Positions 51,538 through 59,741 are shown, counted from the first letter of the stretch. The stretch is 64,000 nt of DNA from CAVRTJ01 sp964507185 (GCA_964507185.1 CAZDOY010000002.1:1-64000), one strand, 5' to 3'. Notes: generated by a model from the letters alone, not told the origin. Translations and numbers: made by a program.

Positions 51538-53121
51538 ATGCGGTGGTTCGTTCGCGGTGACATCGACGGCTTCTTCGGCCTGGCGCTGGACAACCTCGTC
51601 CAGCTGCTCCTCATAGACGTCCTGTGCCGTTTCGTGCTGGGCTTTCCGAACGGCCTTCTTTACGGGAGGGTTCTTCCCGGCGTCGCCGTGTCTCTCCTTC
51701 TGGGAAACGCCTTCTATGCCTGGCAGGCCATGCGGCTGGCGCGCAAGACGGGCAGGAGCGACGTCTGTGCGTTGCCCTACGGCATCAACACCGTTTCGCT
51801 CTTTGCCTATGTCTTTCTCGTCATGCTTCCGGCCAAGATGGCGGCCGAATCGACGGGAGCCGCCGATCCCGCGCGCGTGGCGTGGGAGGCCGGTCTCGTC
51901 GCGTGTCTGGGTTCGGGACTCATCGAGTTTCTCGGGTCCTTTGTGGCAGAACGGGTGCGCAGGGCGACGCCTCGGGCCGCGCTCCTGTCGACCCTAAGCG
52001 GCATCGCCATCGGGTTCATCTCGCTCGGTTTTTTGCTCAGGACCTTCGCCCGCCCGATCGTGGGTCTGACCACCCTGGGCATCATCATGCTCACCTATTT
52101 CGGCAAGGTCAGGTTCAAGGGCGGTCTCCCCGGCGGCCTCGTGGCCGTGGCGTTAGGCACGCTGCTTGCCTGGATAACAGGAATCGCTCCGGCCGCAGCG
52201 AGCCCGCACGGGGCCGGGATCTTCCTTCCTGTTCCGGTCATAGGCGATCTCCTCCACGCTCTGATGAGCGGCTACGGTCTGACCTATATGGCCGTCATAG
52301 TGCCCATGGGCCTTTTCAACGTCGTCGGGTCCCTGCAGAACATAGAATCCGCCGAGGCTGCCGGGGACGCCTACAAGACCATGCCCTCACTCGCGGTCAA
52401 TGGGCTGGGCACCATGGCGGCCGCGCTCTTCGGTTCGTGCTTCCCGACCACCATTTACATCGGCCACCCAGGGTGGAAGGCGCTGGGCGCCCGCGCGGGT
52501 TATTCCGTTCTCAACGGGTTCTTCATGACCGCTGTATGCCTTACCGGAACTCTCGCATATATTGCGTGGGCCGTCCCCATTGACGCGGGCATGGCCATTG
52601 TGCTGTGGATAGGCATTGTCATTGCCGCCCAGGCATTTGAGGCGACGCCGCGCCACCACGCACCCGCCGTGGTCCTGGGCCTTTTGCCGGCTCTCGCCGC
52701 GTGGGGCGCCATGATGGCCAAGAACGGCCTGCGTGCGGCCGGCATGGGCATGCCGGGCGGCCCGCCCTTCACGGAGGCCCTCATCCAGGCCTTCGGCAAG
52801 TCGGACACCTGGATCCACGGCGCCTTCGCGCTGGAACAGGGCTTCATCTTCACGTCCATGATCCTGGCGGCGGCGACCGTGGCCGTCATAGAGAGGCGCT
52901 TCGTCACGGCGTCGCTCTGGTGCTGGGCCGCGGCTGCGCTGTCGGTGATGGGCCTGATTCACTCCTACCGATGGATGCCCACCGACACCGTCATGTCGCT
53001 GAGGCCGGCGTGGCCATGGGCCGCAGGCTATGCGGTCATGGGCCTGACATTTCTCGCGGCTCGCTGGATCACGACGGAGGCCGGGGCCGGCCCCGCCGAA
53101 GACACTTCATCCGGGGCGTGA
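51538..53121 (+). CDS. NCS2-family nucleobase permease
   Basis: 527 residues with 12 to 14 predicted helices, nucleobase:cation symporter 2 (xanthine/uracil permease) type. The ALPYGINTVSLFAYVF segment and ESAEAAGDAYKTMPSLAVNGLGTMAAALFGSCFPTTIYIGHPGWKALGARAGYSVLNGFF region match the family (substrate site Glu and the conserved TMD10 loop), closer to the AzgA-like and putative guanine/hypoxanthine permeases than to UraA. Substrate unproven. GGAGGAGGGG precedes ATG 51538; starts divergently from the kinase remnant. Confidence 0.85.
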   Translation: MRWFVRGDIDGFFGLALDNLVQLLLIDVLCRFVLGFPNGLLYGRVLPGVAVSLLLGNAFYAWQAMRLARKTGRSDVCALPYGINTVSLFAYVFLVMLPAKMAAESTGAADPARVAWEAGLVACLGSGLIEFLGSFVAERVRRATPRAALLSTLSGIAIGFISLGFLLRTFARPIVGLTTLGIIMLTYFGKVRFKGGLPGGLVAVALGTLLAWITGIAPAAASPHGAGIFLPVPVIGDLLHALMSGYGLTYMAVIVPMGLFNVVGSLQNIESAEAAGDAYKTMPSLAVNGLGTMAAALFGSCFPTTIYIGHPGWKALGARAGYSVLNGFFMTAVCLTGTLAYIAWAVPIDAGMAIVLWIGIVIAAQAFEATPRHHAPAVVLGLLPALAAWGAMMAKNGLRAAGMGMPGGPPFTEALIQAFGKSDTWIHGAFALEQGFIFTSMILAAATVAVIERRFVTASLWCWAAAALSVMGLIHSYRWMPTDTVMSLRPAWPWAAGYAVMGLTFLAARWITTEAGAGPAEDTSSGA

Positions 53122-53184
53122 TCGTTCCGACGGGCTCTGCAGCGCGAGAGAGAGCTCCGGCCGCCGCGGATTGGCCCCGGGATG

Positions 53185-54633
53185 TCAGGCCGCTCCTCTG
53201 GCTGACAGGACCGCCGGAACGGTCTTGATGAGGATGATGAAGTCCAGCGCGAGCGACCAGTGATCGATGTATTGAAGGTCCAGCTTCATCCACGTGTCGA
53301 AATCCAACTCGCTCCTGCCCGATATCTGCCACAGGCAGGTGATTCCCGGACGCATGGAAAGGCGTCGTCTCTGCCAGCGCTGGTATTTTTCCACCTCGCC
53401 CGGGATGGGGGGACGCGGGCCCACCAGGGACATCTCGCCGAGCAATACGTTCCACAACTGGGGAAGCTCATCCAGCGAGATCTTGCGCAGGACGCGCCCG
53501 ATGGGAGTGACCCGGGGATCGTTCCTGATCTTGAAGACGGGCCCGCTTACTTCATTCAGGTGTTCGAGGTCGCCCTTCAGCTCTTCCGCGTTCTGAACCA
53601 TGGTCCGGAATTTCAGGCACAGAAATCTCCTGCCGTTCAGGCCGACCCTTTCCTGCTTGAAAAGGACCGGCCCGGGACTCGTCGTCTTTACGAGCAGAGA
53701 GATCAAGGCCATGAGCGGAGAGAGAAGGGCAAGGGCCGCGAAAGAGACCGAAAGATCGAATGCGCGCTTGAGGAACAGGGCGATCTGATCGTGGGGGACG
53801 GTCGTGAAGCGCAGCAGGGGGAGTTCTTCGAGGCGTTCCAGGTGGACCTGCGCTATCAGGTGCGGAAAGAGGTTCGCGGCCATGAGCGTATCGATGCCCA
53901 GATCTTCGCACATGAGGAAGAGCTCTTCCATGCTGGCCAGTCTCCCCGCTCCCACGCAGAATATCACCCCGTCCACCACTTCGCGCTCGAGGAGGGCGGA
54001 CAGCGAGGACAGGTTTCCCAGGTGCTCCATCCCGAGCTCCTCCATCGCCCTGATGCTCGCGTCCGTATCCTCCGTCTGGTGGCTGAGGAAACCACGAATC
54101 CTGATACCGAGCTCGGGCCTGTGCAGCAGCCTGGCCGCCAAAGCCCGTGCCTGGCTGTTTGCTCCGACGAGGAACACGACCTTGAGGTACTTGCCCCTGG
54201 CCATGCCCTTGCGGAACCAGACCGCCACTCCGTGTTTGAGAATGGTTGAGAGCACGAGGAAAGACGCCACGAAGAGGATCAGGAACAGCCGGCTCAAGAA
54301 AGTCATCTTCAGCAGATAGGCAAGCGCAAGTGTCACCAGGAGAGCGGAGAGAACGGCGCGCACATTGAGGAAGAACATGGAGCTCAGGGGTACGGCCGGG
54401 CTCTGCTTGTAGGCCTTGACCGCAATGAGCGCACCCAGCGATACGAGAGAGCACAGCAGGAATACGGGGAAGTAATCCTGCAGCGGGAACATGGGGCGAC
54501 TCGAAAGTGCAGAGAAGACTCGCGGGACGATGTCCCGCCGCATCCAGAAAGCCAGAAGAAAGGCCGATGCAAGCGCAAGAACGTCCGCGAGGGCACATAC
54601 GAAATTGAACTGCCTCCGATAGTATTTCAGCAT
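53185..54633 (-). CDS. polyprenyl glycosylphosphotransferase
   Basis: 482 residues, sugar-1-phosphate transferase that begins exopolysaccharide or O-antigen repeat synthesis on undecaprenyl phosphate (WbaP/EpsE type). Four N-terminal helices, a CoA-binding-like middle domain (VVFLVGANSQARALAARLL), a fifth helix before FLKRAFDLSVSFAALALLSPLMALISLLV, and the catalytic C-terminus: PGPVLFKQERVGLNGRRFLCLKFRTMV, LPQLWNVLLGEMSLVGPRPPIPGEVE. No other exopolysaccharide gene adjoins it. A good extended -10 promoter and GAGGATT box precede the ATG. Confidence 0.93.
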   Translation of the reverse strand: MLKYYRRQFNFVCALADVLALASAFLLAFWMRRDIVPRVFSALSSRPMFPLQDYFPVFLLCSLVSLGALIAVKAYKQSPAVPLSSMFFLNVRAVLSALLVTLALAYLLKMTFLSRLFLILFVASFLVLSTILKHGVAVWFRKGMARGKYLKVVFLVGANSQARALAARLLHRPELGIRIRGFLSHQTEDTDASIRAMEELGMEHLGNLSSLSALLEREVVDGVIFCVGAGRLASMEELFLMCEDLGIDTLMAANLFPHLIAQVHLERLEELPLLRFTTVPHDQIALFLKRAFDLSVSFAALALLSPLMALISLLVKTTSPGPVLFKQERVGLNGRRFLCLKFRTMVQNAEELKGDLEHLNEVSGPVFKIRNDPRVTPIGRVLRKISLDELPQLWNVLLGEMSLVGPRPPIPGEVEKYQRWQRRRLSMRPGITCLWQISGRSELDFDTWMKLDLQYIDHWSLALDFIILIKTVPAVLSARGAA

Positions 54634-54657
54634 ATGTAATCCTCATCGAACGGCACA

Positions 54658-54686
54658 ATCATAGCATAGCGCCGAACCCTGTTTAA
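54658..54686 (-). promoter_or_regulatory. extended -10 promoter of the glycosylphosphotransferase gene
   Basis: Minus strand TTAAAC (54686-54681), 17 bases, TATGAT (54663-54658) with an upstream TG for an extended -10 (TGcTATGAT). The ATG is 24 bases past the -10. Confidence 0.5.
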
Positions 54687-54751
54687 GCCTTATATCTGTG
54701 GAGGAGCGAGGCGCCATATCACGGCACTCTTTGCCCGGTCGCGTGCGTCTC

Positions 54752-54780
54752 TTGCGCGGTAGGCGGGTCGCTTATATAAT
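54752..54780 (+). promoter_or_regulatory. sigma-70 promoter of the Cys-rich response regulator
   Basis: TTGCGC (54752-54757), 17 bases, perfect TATAAT (54775-54780). Leader of about 65 bases to ATG 54851. Confidence 0.65.
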
Positions 54781-54850
54781 CAATAGAAAGAAGCGGCAAA
54801 ATATCCCGCAACGGGGGGGATCCTGATGCGGGGATGGAGGGACGAGTTAC

Positions 54851-55501
54851 ATGGAGCGCCGCGCGCCGGATTCAAAACAGTCTTACCAGGTCACCTGTTA
54901 CCACTGCAGTCACGATTTCGACGCAATGGACAGCACCTGGTGCTCGTGCCTCGTGTCGCCCAGGTCTCTCGTGTGCCCCCACTGCCTGAACTGCTTCTGC
55001 AAGGCTCCCCACGACTACAAGAACAACTTCTGGTCGTCGGCGCCCCAGAGCCTCTGGAAGGAGAAGCTGAATTCCTATCCGGAGGAGGTGAATTTCAAGC
55101 CTGCGGCCGTTCCCAGGGCCGAAGAACTAGCCCATCCGCTCATATTGGTGGTGGAGGACGAGCCCGAAGTTCGAAAAATGGCGGCAATCGCGATCCAGAA
55201 CCTCGGCTATAACGTCATTACGGCAGCAAACGGCCTGCAGGGTCTGGAGCTGGCCAGGCACTGTCTTCCGGACCTGGTGATAACGGATGCGCTTCTCCCC
55301 AAGCTCGACGGTAGGGAAATGGCCAGGAGGCTGAAGGACGCCGACGAGACCAGGCACATCAAGATAGTGGTCATGACTTCCATCTATAAGTCCGCAAAGT
55401 ACCGCATGGAGGCCATGAAGGTTTTCCACGTGGACGAATACCTCCTCAAGCCGCTGGAATTCAAGCAGCTCCAGTCGGTTCTGATGAAATACATGGAGTG
55501 A
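54851..55501 (+). CDS. response regulator with N-terminal Cys-rich metal-binding domain
   Basis: 216 residues. The first 50 hold eight cysteines (C16, C19, C31, C33, C42, C45, C48, C50: CYHCS, WCSC, CPHCLNCFC), suggesting one or two zinc ribbons or an Fe-S cluster. Residues about 96-215 are a receiver: LILVVEDEPEVRKMAA with the acidic pocket, DLVITDALLPKLDG with phosphoacceptor Asp, TSIYKSA and EYLLKPLE with Lys. No output helix-turn-helix is present. Such cysteine-rich receiver proteins occur in deltaproteobacteria, function unknown. GGAGGG lies nine bases before ATG 54851. Confidence 0.85.
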   Translation: MERRAPDSKQSYQVTCYHCSHDFDAMDSTWCSCLVSPRSLVCPHCLNCFCKAPHDYKNNFWSSAPQSLWKEKLNSYPEEVNFKPAAVPRAEELAHPLILVVEDEPEVRKMAAIAIQNLGYNVITAANGLQGLELARHCLPDLVITDALLPKLDGREMARRLKDADETRHIKIVVMTSIYKSAKYRMEAMKVFHVDEYLLKPLEFKQLQSVLMKYME

Positions 55502-55615
55502 CCCCACCCCCGGCCACGCTCCCGGGCTTGCCCAGGTACCTACCGCACGCAACGGGCGATCGGACCCTTAAACCCACCAGCCTTTGGACCGGCAGGCGGA
55601 TCGGAGTTCCACAGC

Positions 55616-55644
55616 TTGAATTAGGCGCGTGCATTTATTAATAT
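55616..55644 (+). promoter_or_regulatory. sigma-70 promoter of the nrnA-elbB-moaDE operon
   Basis: TTGAAT (55616-55621), 17 bases, TAATAT (55639-55644). The ATG of nrnA is 25 bases beyond the -10. Confidence 0.65.
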
Positions 55645-55668
55645 TGCAGGTTGCAATTGGGAGATTGT

Positions 55669-56670
55669 ATGCAAGAAACCTCCGAAGAGCTCGACCTGTT
55701 GCGCGCCCACCGCAAGTTCGTGCTGACCACCCACATATCCTCCGACGGCGACGGCGTCGGCAGCCAGTTGGCCCTCGCGAGGGGGCTGAAATCCATCGGA
55801 TGTGAGGTCTCGGTCATTAACTCGACGCCCGTTCCGCAGAACCTCCTCTTCCTCCTGCACGGTTCCGACGAGATCCTCACGCCTGCCGATGCGGAAAACC
55901 TTGAAAGATATTTTTCGGACGCGCTGACCGTCGTCCTCGACATGGGGGCCTTCGAGAGGCTCGGATCCGTGCTCGACCTCGCCAGGCAGAACTCGGCAGG
56001 AATTCTCGTCATCGACCACCACCGAATGGAAAAGGTCCCCGGCGTCCACTATCTGCTCGACGTGGAAGCCTGCGCGACCGGCGCGGTCACGGCGAGAATC
56101 CTGGACGCTCTCGATATACCAATCACTGCGGAAATCGCCGAACCCCTCTACGTGGCCGTCCATACCGACACCGGAGGGTTCCGGTATCCCGGCACCACAC
56201 CGGAAACCCATAACCTCGTAGCGCGCCTCCTCAGGACCGGCGTCGATCCGCAAAGGGTCTACACCGAACTCCATGAACGCCTTTCTCTGAAGCGTCTACA
56301 GGTAACCGGCGCGATACTCTCCACCGTCAGAATCTCCCAGGGCGGGAAGGTCGCATGGATTGAAGTCAGGCGCAAAATGCTCGATTCTCTCGATGCCTGT
56401 ATGGAAGACGCCGACGACATGGTCAACTTCACCCTCCAGCTGGACGGTGTCGTGGCCGGATTTTACTTCAAGGAGCTGGATCGCAGCCTGACCAAGGTAT
56501 CCTGCCGCTCACGCGGTAATTTCGCAATCGACAAGTTCGTCAGCCGATGGGGCGGAGGCGGTCACCAGCATGCCGCGGGTGTACGCCTCAAGGTCGGAAT
56601 CGACGAAGCGAAGACGCTCATCCTTAGCGAGGCCGCGCGCTCGCTGGGGGAAGGGGCGATGAAGCGATGA
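55669..56670 (+). CDS. nrnA: NrnA-like bifunctional oligoribonuclease/pAp phosphatase
   Basis: 333 residues of the DHH/DHHA1 phosphoesterase family degrading nano-RNA and 3'-phosphoadenosine 5'-phosphate. Motifs: THISSDGDGVGSQLALARGL (a variant of the usual D-x-D with Ser-Asp-Gly-Asp), VVLDMGAFERLG, ILVIDHHRMEKVP, AVHTDTGGFRYPGTT, and the DHHA1 glycine loop KFVSRWGGGGHQHAAGVRL. ATG 55669 follows GGGAG; an in-frame TTG at 55651 is the alternative. Overlaps elbB by four bases. Confidence 0.92.
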   Translation: MQETSEELDLLRAHRKFVLTTHISSDGDGVGSQLALARGLKSIGCEVSVINSTPVPQNLLFLLHGSDEILTPADAENLERYFSDALTVVLDMGAFERLGSVLDLARQNSAGILVIDHHRMEKVPGVHYLLDVEACATGAVTARILDALDIPITAEIAEPLYVAVHTDTGGFRYPGTTPETHNLVARLLRTGVDPQRVYTELHERLSLKRLQVTGAILSTVRISQGGKVAWIEVRRKMLDSLDACMEDADDMVNFTLQLDGVVAGFYFKELDRSLTKVSCRSRGNFAIDKFVSRWGGGGHQHAAGVRLKVGIDEAKTLILSEAARSLGEGAMKR

Positions 56671-57290
56671 AACGCCGAATCGGTATCCTTCTGTCCGGAT
56701 GCGGTGCCTACGACGGTACCGATCCGCAGGAAGCCGTCCTGACCATGTTGGAGGTACAACGCGCCGGGCACGCCGTCGTCCCTCTGGCAATGGATGCGCC
56801 GCAGTTGCATTGCGTTGATCACACGAGCGGCGAGGAGTTGCCCGGCGAAGATCGCAATCAGATGCAGGAATCCGCGCGCGTCATCCGGGGCAAACTATTT
56901 TCACTTCATGAATTATCACCCAAGTTACTCGAAGGACTTATCATTCCTGGTGGTCAGGGTGCGGTGAAGAACCTCATGGCAAACTTCGGTTCGGTCAAGG
57001 ACAAATCCCTACCACCCGATCTCGCCGGCTTCATAGCGGAGTTCCACGCGGCAGGCGGAATCGTCGGCGCAATTTCCCTGGCCGAGTTTGTCGTATCTCT
57101 GGCCCTCGGCCCTTGGCCCGGCGGTAAAGGTTGCTTCGATCTCACGCCGGATGAAGTACTCATCGACGAGGCGGGGCGCCGGTTGCTCACTCCCGGGAAT
57201 ACGCAAGCCCATTCTCTCCCGGACCTGCAGCGGGGGATACACGCCCTCTGCACAGAGTTGTTCAGGATGCTGGATCTCAGGGACGCGTAA
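56667..57290 (+). CDS. elbB: ElbB-like DJ-1/PfpI family protein
   Basis: 207 residues. The opening (IGILLSGCGAYDGTDPQEAV) is the signature of ElbB/ES1, a class I GATase-like fold with reported glyoxalase activity in E. coli. IIPGGQGAVKNLMANFG matches, but the nucleophile elbow reads VGAISLAEFV (Ser137) where E. coli ElbB has the catalytic Cys, so the activity may be altered or lost. Coupled to nrnA by ATGA. Codon usage becomes more AT-rich through this gene. Confidence 0.85.
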   Translation: MKRRIGILLSGCGAYDGTDPQEAVLTMLEVQRAGHAVVPLAMDAPQLHCVDHTSGEELPGEDRNQMQESARVIRGKLFSLHELSPKLLEGLIIPGGQGAVKNLMANFGSVKDKSLPPDLAGFIAEFHAAGGIVGAISLAEFVVSLALGPWPGGKGCFDLTPDEVLIDEAGRRLLTPGNTQAHSLPDLQRGIHALCTELFRMLDLRDA

Positions 57291-57296
57291 CGACCG

Positions 57297-57542
57297 ATGC
57301 AAGTAAAGATCCTCCATTTCGCACAAATACGAGAACTATGCGGTGTTACAGAAGAATATATACAGTGCCAGACGAACAATACAGTGCTAGATGCCTGGCG
57401 TATAATAACGAACAGGCATACAGAACTGCGACAATTAGCTTATCGCCCCCTGCCCGCACTTAACGGACACTACGCGGAGTGGAACACGTTCATGAGCGCG
57501 GGGGACGAGCTGGTGTTTCTCTCGCCGATGAGCGGAGGCTGA
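57297..57542 (+). CDS. moaD: molybdopterin synthase small subunit MoaD
   Basis: 81 residues, ubiquitin-like sulfur carrier ending in SPMSGG, whose C-terminal glycine is thiocarboxylated to feed sulfur to MPT synthase. VKILHFAQIRELCG and DELVFLSPMSGG are MoaD hallmarks. AT-rich codons (ATA, AAT, TTA) contrast with the rest of the window. ATG 57297 lies six bases past the elbB stop. Confidence 0.93.
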   Translation: MQVKILHFAQIRELCGVTEEYIQCQTNNTVLDAWRIITNRHTELRQLAYRPLPALNGHYAEWNTFMSAGDELVFLSPMSGG

Positions 57543-57544
57543 CC

Positions 57545-58015
57545 GTGGGAGAAGTTCTAAACACGCTAATACGCATTACATCCGAGTCCATTAGTGACAC
57601 TAACTTAATAGAGTACGTAAAGACAGATTCCTCAGGCGCAGTGGTTTTGTTCCATGGCAGCGTTCGCGATCACAGTAACGGCAGACGCGTCATTTCGCTG
57701 GAATATGAAGCCTACGAATCCATGGCCCTGGCCATGATGAGCCAACTTGCCGGCGAGGCGGCCGCACGCTGGAATCTGCATCGCGTGGCCATTGTTCATC
57801 GTACCGGTGCGGTTCCCATCGGAGATGCGGCCGTAGTGGTTGCGGTTTCTGCCTCTCATAGAGCCGAAGCATTCTCGGCCTGCGCACACCTTATAGACCG
57901 CCTGAAGGAAATCGTTCCGATCTGGAAAAAGGAGTTCACGGAGGAGGGGAGCCGCTGGATAGCTGAGAGCCGCGGTTTCAAGGATCCGGAAGACACGAGC
58001 AGCACAGGCCGCTGA
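57545..58015 (+). CDS. moaE: molybdopterin synthase large subunit MoaE
   Basis: 156 residues. Converts precursor Z to molybdopterin with MoaD. GAVVLFHGSVRDHSNGRRVISLEYEAYESMA, AIVHRTGAVPIGDAAVVVAVSASHRAEAF and the C-terminal EIVPIWKKEFTEEGSRWI carry the catalytic lysines. Start GTG 57545 two bases after the moaD stop, with GGAGG six bases upstream inside the moaD end. The first 60 codons are AT-rich like moaD. Confidence 0.93.
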   Translation: MGEVLNTLIRITSESISDTNLIEYVKTDSSGAVVLFHGSVRDHSNGRRVISLEYEAYESMALAMMSQLAGEAAARWNLHRVAIVHRTGAVPIGDAAVVVAVSASHRAEAFSACAHLIDRLKEIVPIWKKEFTEEGSRWIAESRGFKDPEDTSSTGR

Positions 58016-58259
58016 TCAGGAAGTCCTCCGTTGCACCGCCAGGAAAATGGAGCGTCATTTTCAGGCCGTCTTCACGGCAGTCAACGGTCAGCCTGGAAAT
58101 TTCGCGGGGGCCTGCCCAGCCTTCAAACGCCCTGGCCGCGTTGTCCGCGCCTTCCGGATCCAACCCATGAATTAGAAGAAAGTCCTCGACAGCCACCGCC
58201 GAGATGGCGACCCTGCCGTCCGTGCTATATCGCTTGAACTCGATATCCAGGCAGAACAT
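57978..58259 (-). CDS. small hypothetical protein overlapping the moaE end
   Basis: 93 residues, convergent with and overlapping the last 38 bases of moaE. Sequence is protein-like (FKRYSTDGRVAISAVAVEDFLLIHGLDPEGADNAARAFEGW) with a Cys pair at the C-terminus (GLCCSC). I do not recognise it. A GAGGGCG box precedes the ATG. An AT-rich promoter-like region with a palindrome lies about 210 bases upstream. Confidence 0.5.
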   Translation of the reverse strand: MFCLDIEFKRYSTDGRVAISAVAVEDFLLIHGLDPEGADNAARAFEGWAGPREISRLTVDCREDGLKMTLHFPGGATEDFLISGLCCSCLPDP

Positions 58260-58572
58260 GTTCGGCGCCCTCGTAGCAGGTTAACCTCTTTCAAGCCCTC
58301 AGGCTCGTCGAAAGCCGCAGTGCAAAAAAAAAGATGACAGCGGCGAGGGGAAAGTTTAACATGGGGCGCGCGCGCTCATGCACGAGATTGGCCTCGGAAG
58401 GGCGGGAGGGGATGAGCATGAGTCGGACTCGCCCTGGAAGATCACACCGGACATTATGATTTGACATAAGATATCTTATCAGACGTTATTATGGGCACGG
58501 GTACACATTCACGCCCGAGCGCCGGCCCCGCCGTCTTTCCAGCACCAACCCTCTCCGATTCCGGAGAGAATA
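58260..58572. other. gene-free region with perfect palindrome and stem-loop
   Basis: No gene. Contains the perfect 14-base palindrome ATAAGATATCTTAT (58466-58479) overlapping a TTGACA (58461-58466) on the plus strand, and a seven-base stem CTCTCCG/CGGAGAG (58551-58568) directly behind the stop of the next minus-strand gene, without a U tract. May hold the promoter/operator for the 93-residue protein. Confidence 0.35.
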
Positions 58573-58821
58573 CTACCGTCGTGTTGGTACTTTGAGCGGA
58601 ACGTCCCCGGCGGCCTGTTCCAGTTCATCCGTAGCGATCTCCGGCTTTGCCGTCTTCAGCTGCATTCGCCCGGGCCCTTTTGTGGGTTCATCGCCGATAG
58701 CCTGCTCAAGACTCTCATCGAGAAGTTCGGGTTCGAACTCGAGGTCCTTCATGTCCTGCCACTCGTCCGTGCTCTTTGGGACAGGCACCCGCTCGAGCGG
58801 TATCCTCAACCGATCGTTCAT
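58573..58821 (-). CDS. small acidic hypothetical protein
   Basis: 82 residues, soluble, rich in Glu/Asp/Leu/Pro with two related stretches (ELLDESLEQAIGDEPTKGP and IATDELEQAAGDVPLKVP), an internal imperfect repeat. No known family seen. GGAGG precedes ATG 58821 and a clear sigma-70 promoter lies about 110 bases upstream, so it is probably expressed. Confidence 0.6.
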   Translation of the reverse strand: MNDRLRIPLERVPVPKSTDEWQDMKDLEFEPELLDESLEQAIGDEPTKGPGRMQLKTAKPEIATDELEQAAGDVPLKVPTRR

Positions 58822-58927
58822 TTCAGCACCTCCCGGTAACATGTGGGCGCACCGTAGGCCGTTGCACGGACGTGCTCAGCCTATGGTAGCGGGCCTAGCG
58901 AATTTCTTACTATCCTCGTCTGACAGA

Positions 58928-58956
58928 AATATAGGTGCTGAAAAAAGCGCCGACAA
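58928..58956 (-). promoter_or_regulatory. sigma-70 promoter of the small acidic protein gene
   Basis: Minus strand TTGTCG (58956-58951), 17 bases, TATATT (58933-58928); leader of about 100 bases to ATG 58821. Confidence 0.55.
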
Positions 58957-58992
58957 GGAAGCCCGGCGAAGAGGCCTGACAGGGTAGAATCA

Positions 58993-59019
58993 CAAAAAAG
59001 AAAGGGCCGTCAGGCCCTT
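58993..59019 (-). terminator. rho-independent terminator of the fmdB-trxA side
   Basis: Stem AAGGGCC/GGCCCTT (59002-59008, 59013-59019), loop GTCA, with the run TTTCTTTTTTG on the minus strand. Ends the transcript carrying the FmdB-type gene, about 100 bases after its stop. Confidence 0.75.
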
Positions 59020-59119
59020 CCTTTGCTTTATCTATATCGTCGTATTAGGAACTAATGTACAACACACTGTAACTTATGAGCAATGCGGCGCTACACGGCG
59101 CCGTGGGTGGTCACCCTGC

Positions 59120-59332
59120 TCAAGTGAATCCGGAACCGCATGTCGGTGAGCCACCTGAAAAGCCGGACGAACCGGAGCCAGAGGATACACCGCACGCGCC
59201 GGGAGCCGAAATGAGCTTCTCAACTTGATCGGAGCCGCACTTTGGGCAGGGCGGAGGTGGCGCCTCCCGGTTGAAGACGATCTTCTCGTAGGTGGCGTCG
59301 CATTTTTTGCATCGGTACTCGAAAATAGGCAT
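59120..59332 (-). CDS. FmdB-family zinc ribbon protein
   Basis: 70 residues: MPIFEYRCKKCDATYEKIV opens the family, with zinc-binding CKKC and CPKC pairs (about residues 8-11 and 29-32) and a Gly/Ser-rich, flexible C-terminus. Predicted nucleic-acid or protein-binding; role unknown. Encoded 51 bases after trxA on the same strand. Confidence 0.9.
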   Translation of the reverse strand: MPIFEYRCKKCDATYEKIVFNREAPPPPCPKCGSDQVEKLISAPGACGVSSGSGSSGFSGGSPTCGSGFT

Positions 59333-59383
59333 CTTCGGTAATCCTTGCAGTCTCTTACATGGGAGCGGCGTATCCGCTCTGTG

Positions 59384-59710
59384 TCAGAGTACCTTGTCCA
59401 GAAGTCCTTTCAACGCGGACTTGGATAGGGCGCCGACGTGCTGTTGGGCTACTTCCCCACCTTTGAATATCAAGAGCGAAGGGATGGCCATGATGCCGTA
59501 CTGCGCTGCGGTGGTCTGGTTATCGTCGACGTTTAGTTTGGTGAATTTCACCGTGCCGTCCATTTCTTCGGAAAGTTCTTCGACGACGGGGCCCACCATG
59601 CGGCAAGGGCCGCACCAGGGAGCCCAGAAATCAACGAGGACCGGTTTGTCCGCATTGAGGACTTCGTCCTGAAATGTGCCGTCACTGACTTCCATTACGT
59701 TTTTCGCCAT
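59384..59710 (-). CDS. trxA: thioredoxin
   Basis: 108 residues. Active site WCGPCR (about residues 32-37), VLVDFWAPWCGPCRMVGP, cis-Pro segment IMAIPSLLIFKGGE, GALSKSALKG tail. Cytoplasmic dithiol reductant for ribonucleotide reductase, Msr enzymes and others. AGGAGG box upstream. Confidence 0.97.
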   Translation of the reverse strand: MAKNVMEVSDGTFQDEVLNADKPVLVDFWAPWCGPCRMVGPVVEELSEEMDGTVKFTKLNVDDNQTTAAQYGIMAIPSLLIFKGGEVAQQHVGALSKSALKGLLDKVL

Positions 59711-59741
59711 CGGTGTTCCTCCTGGTCATACTGGAATTAGT

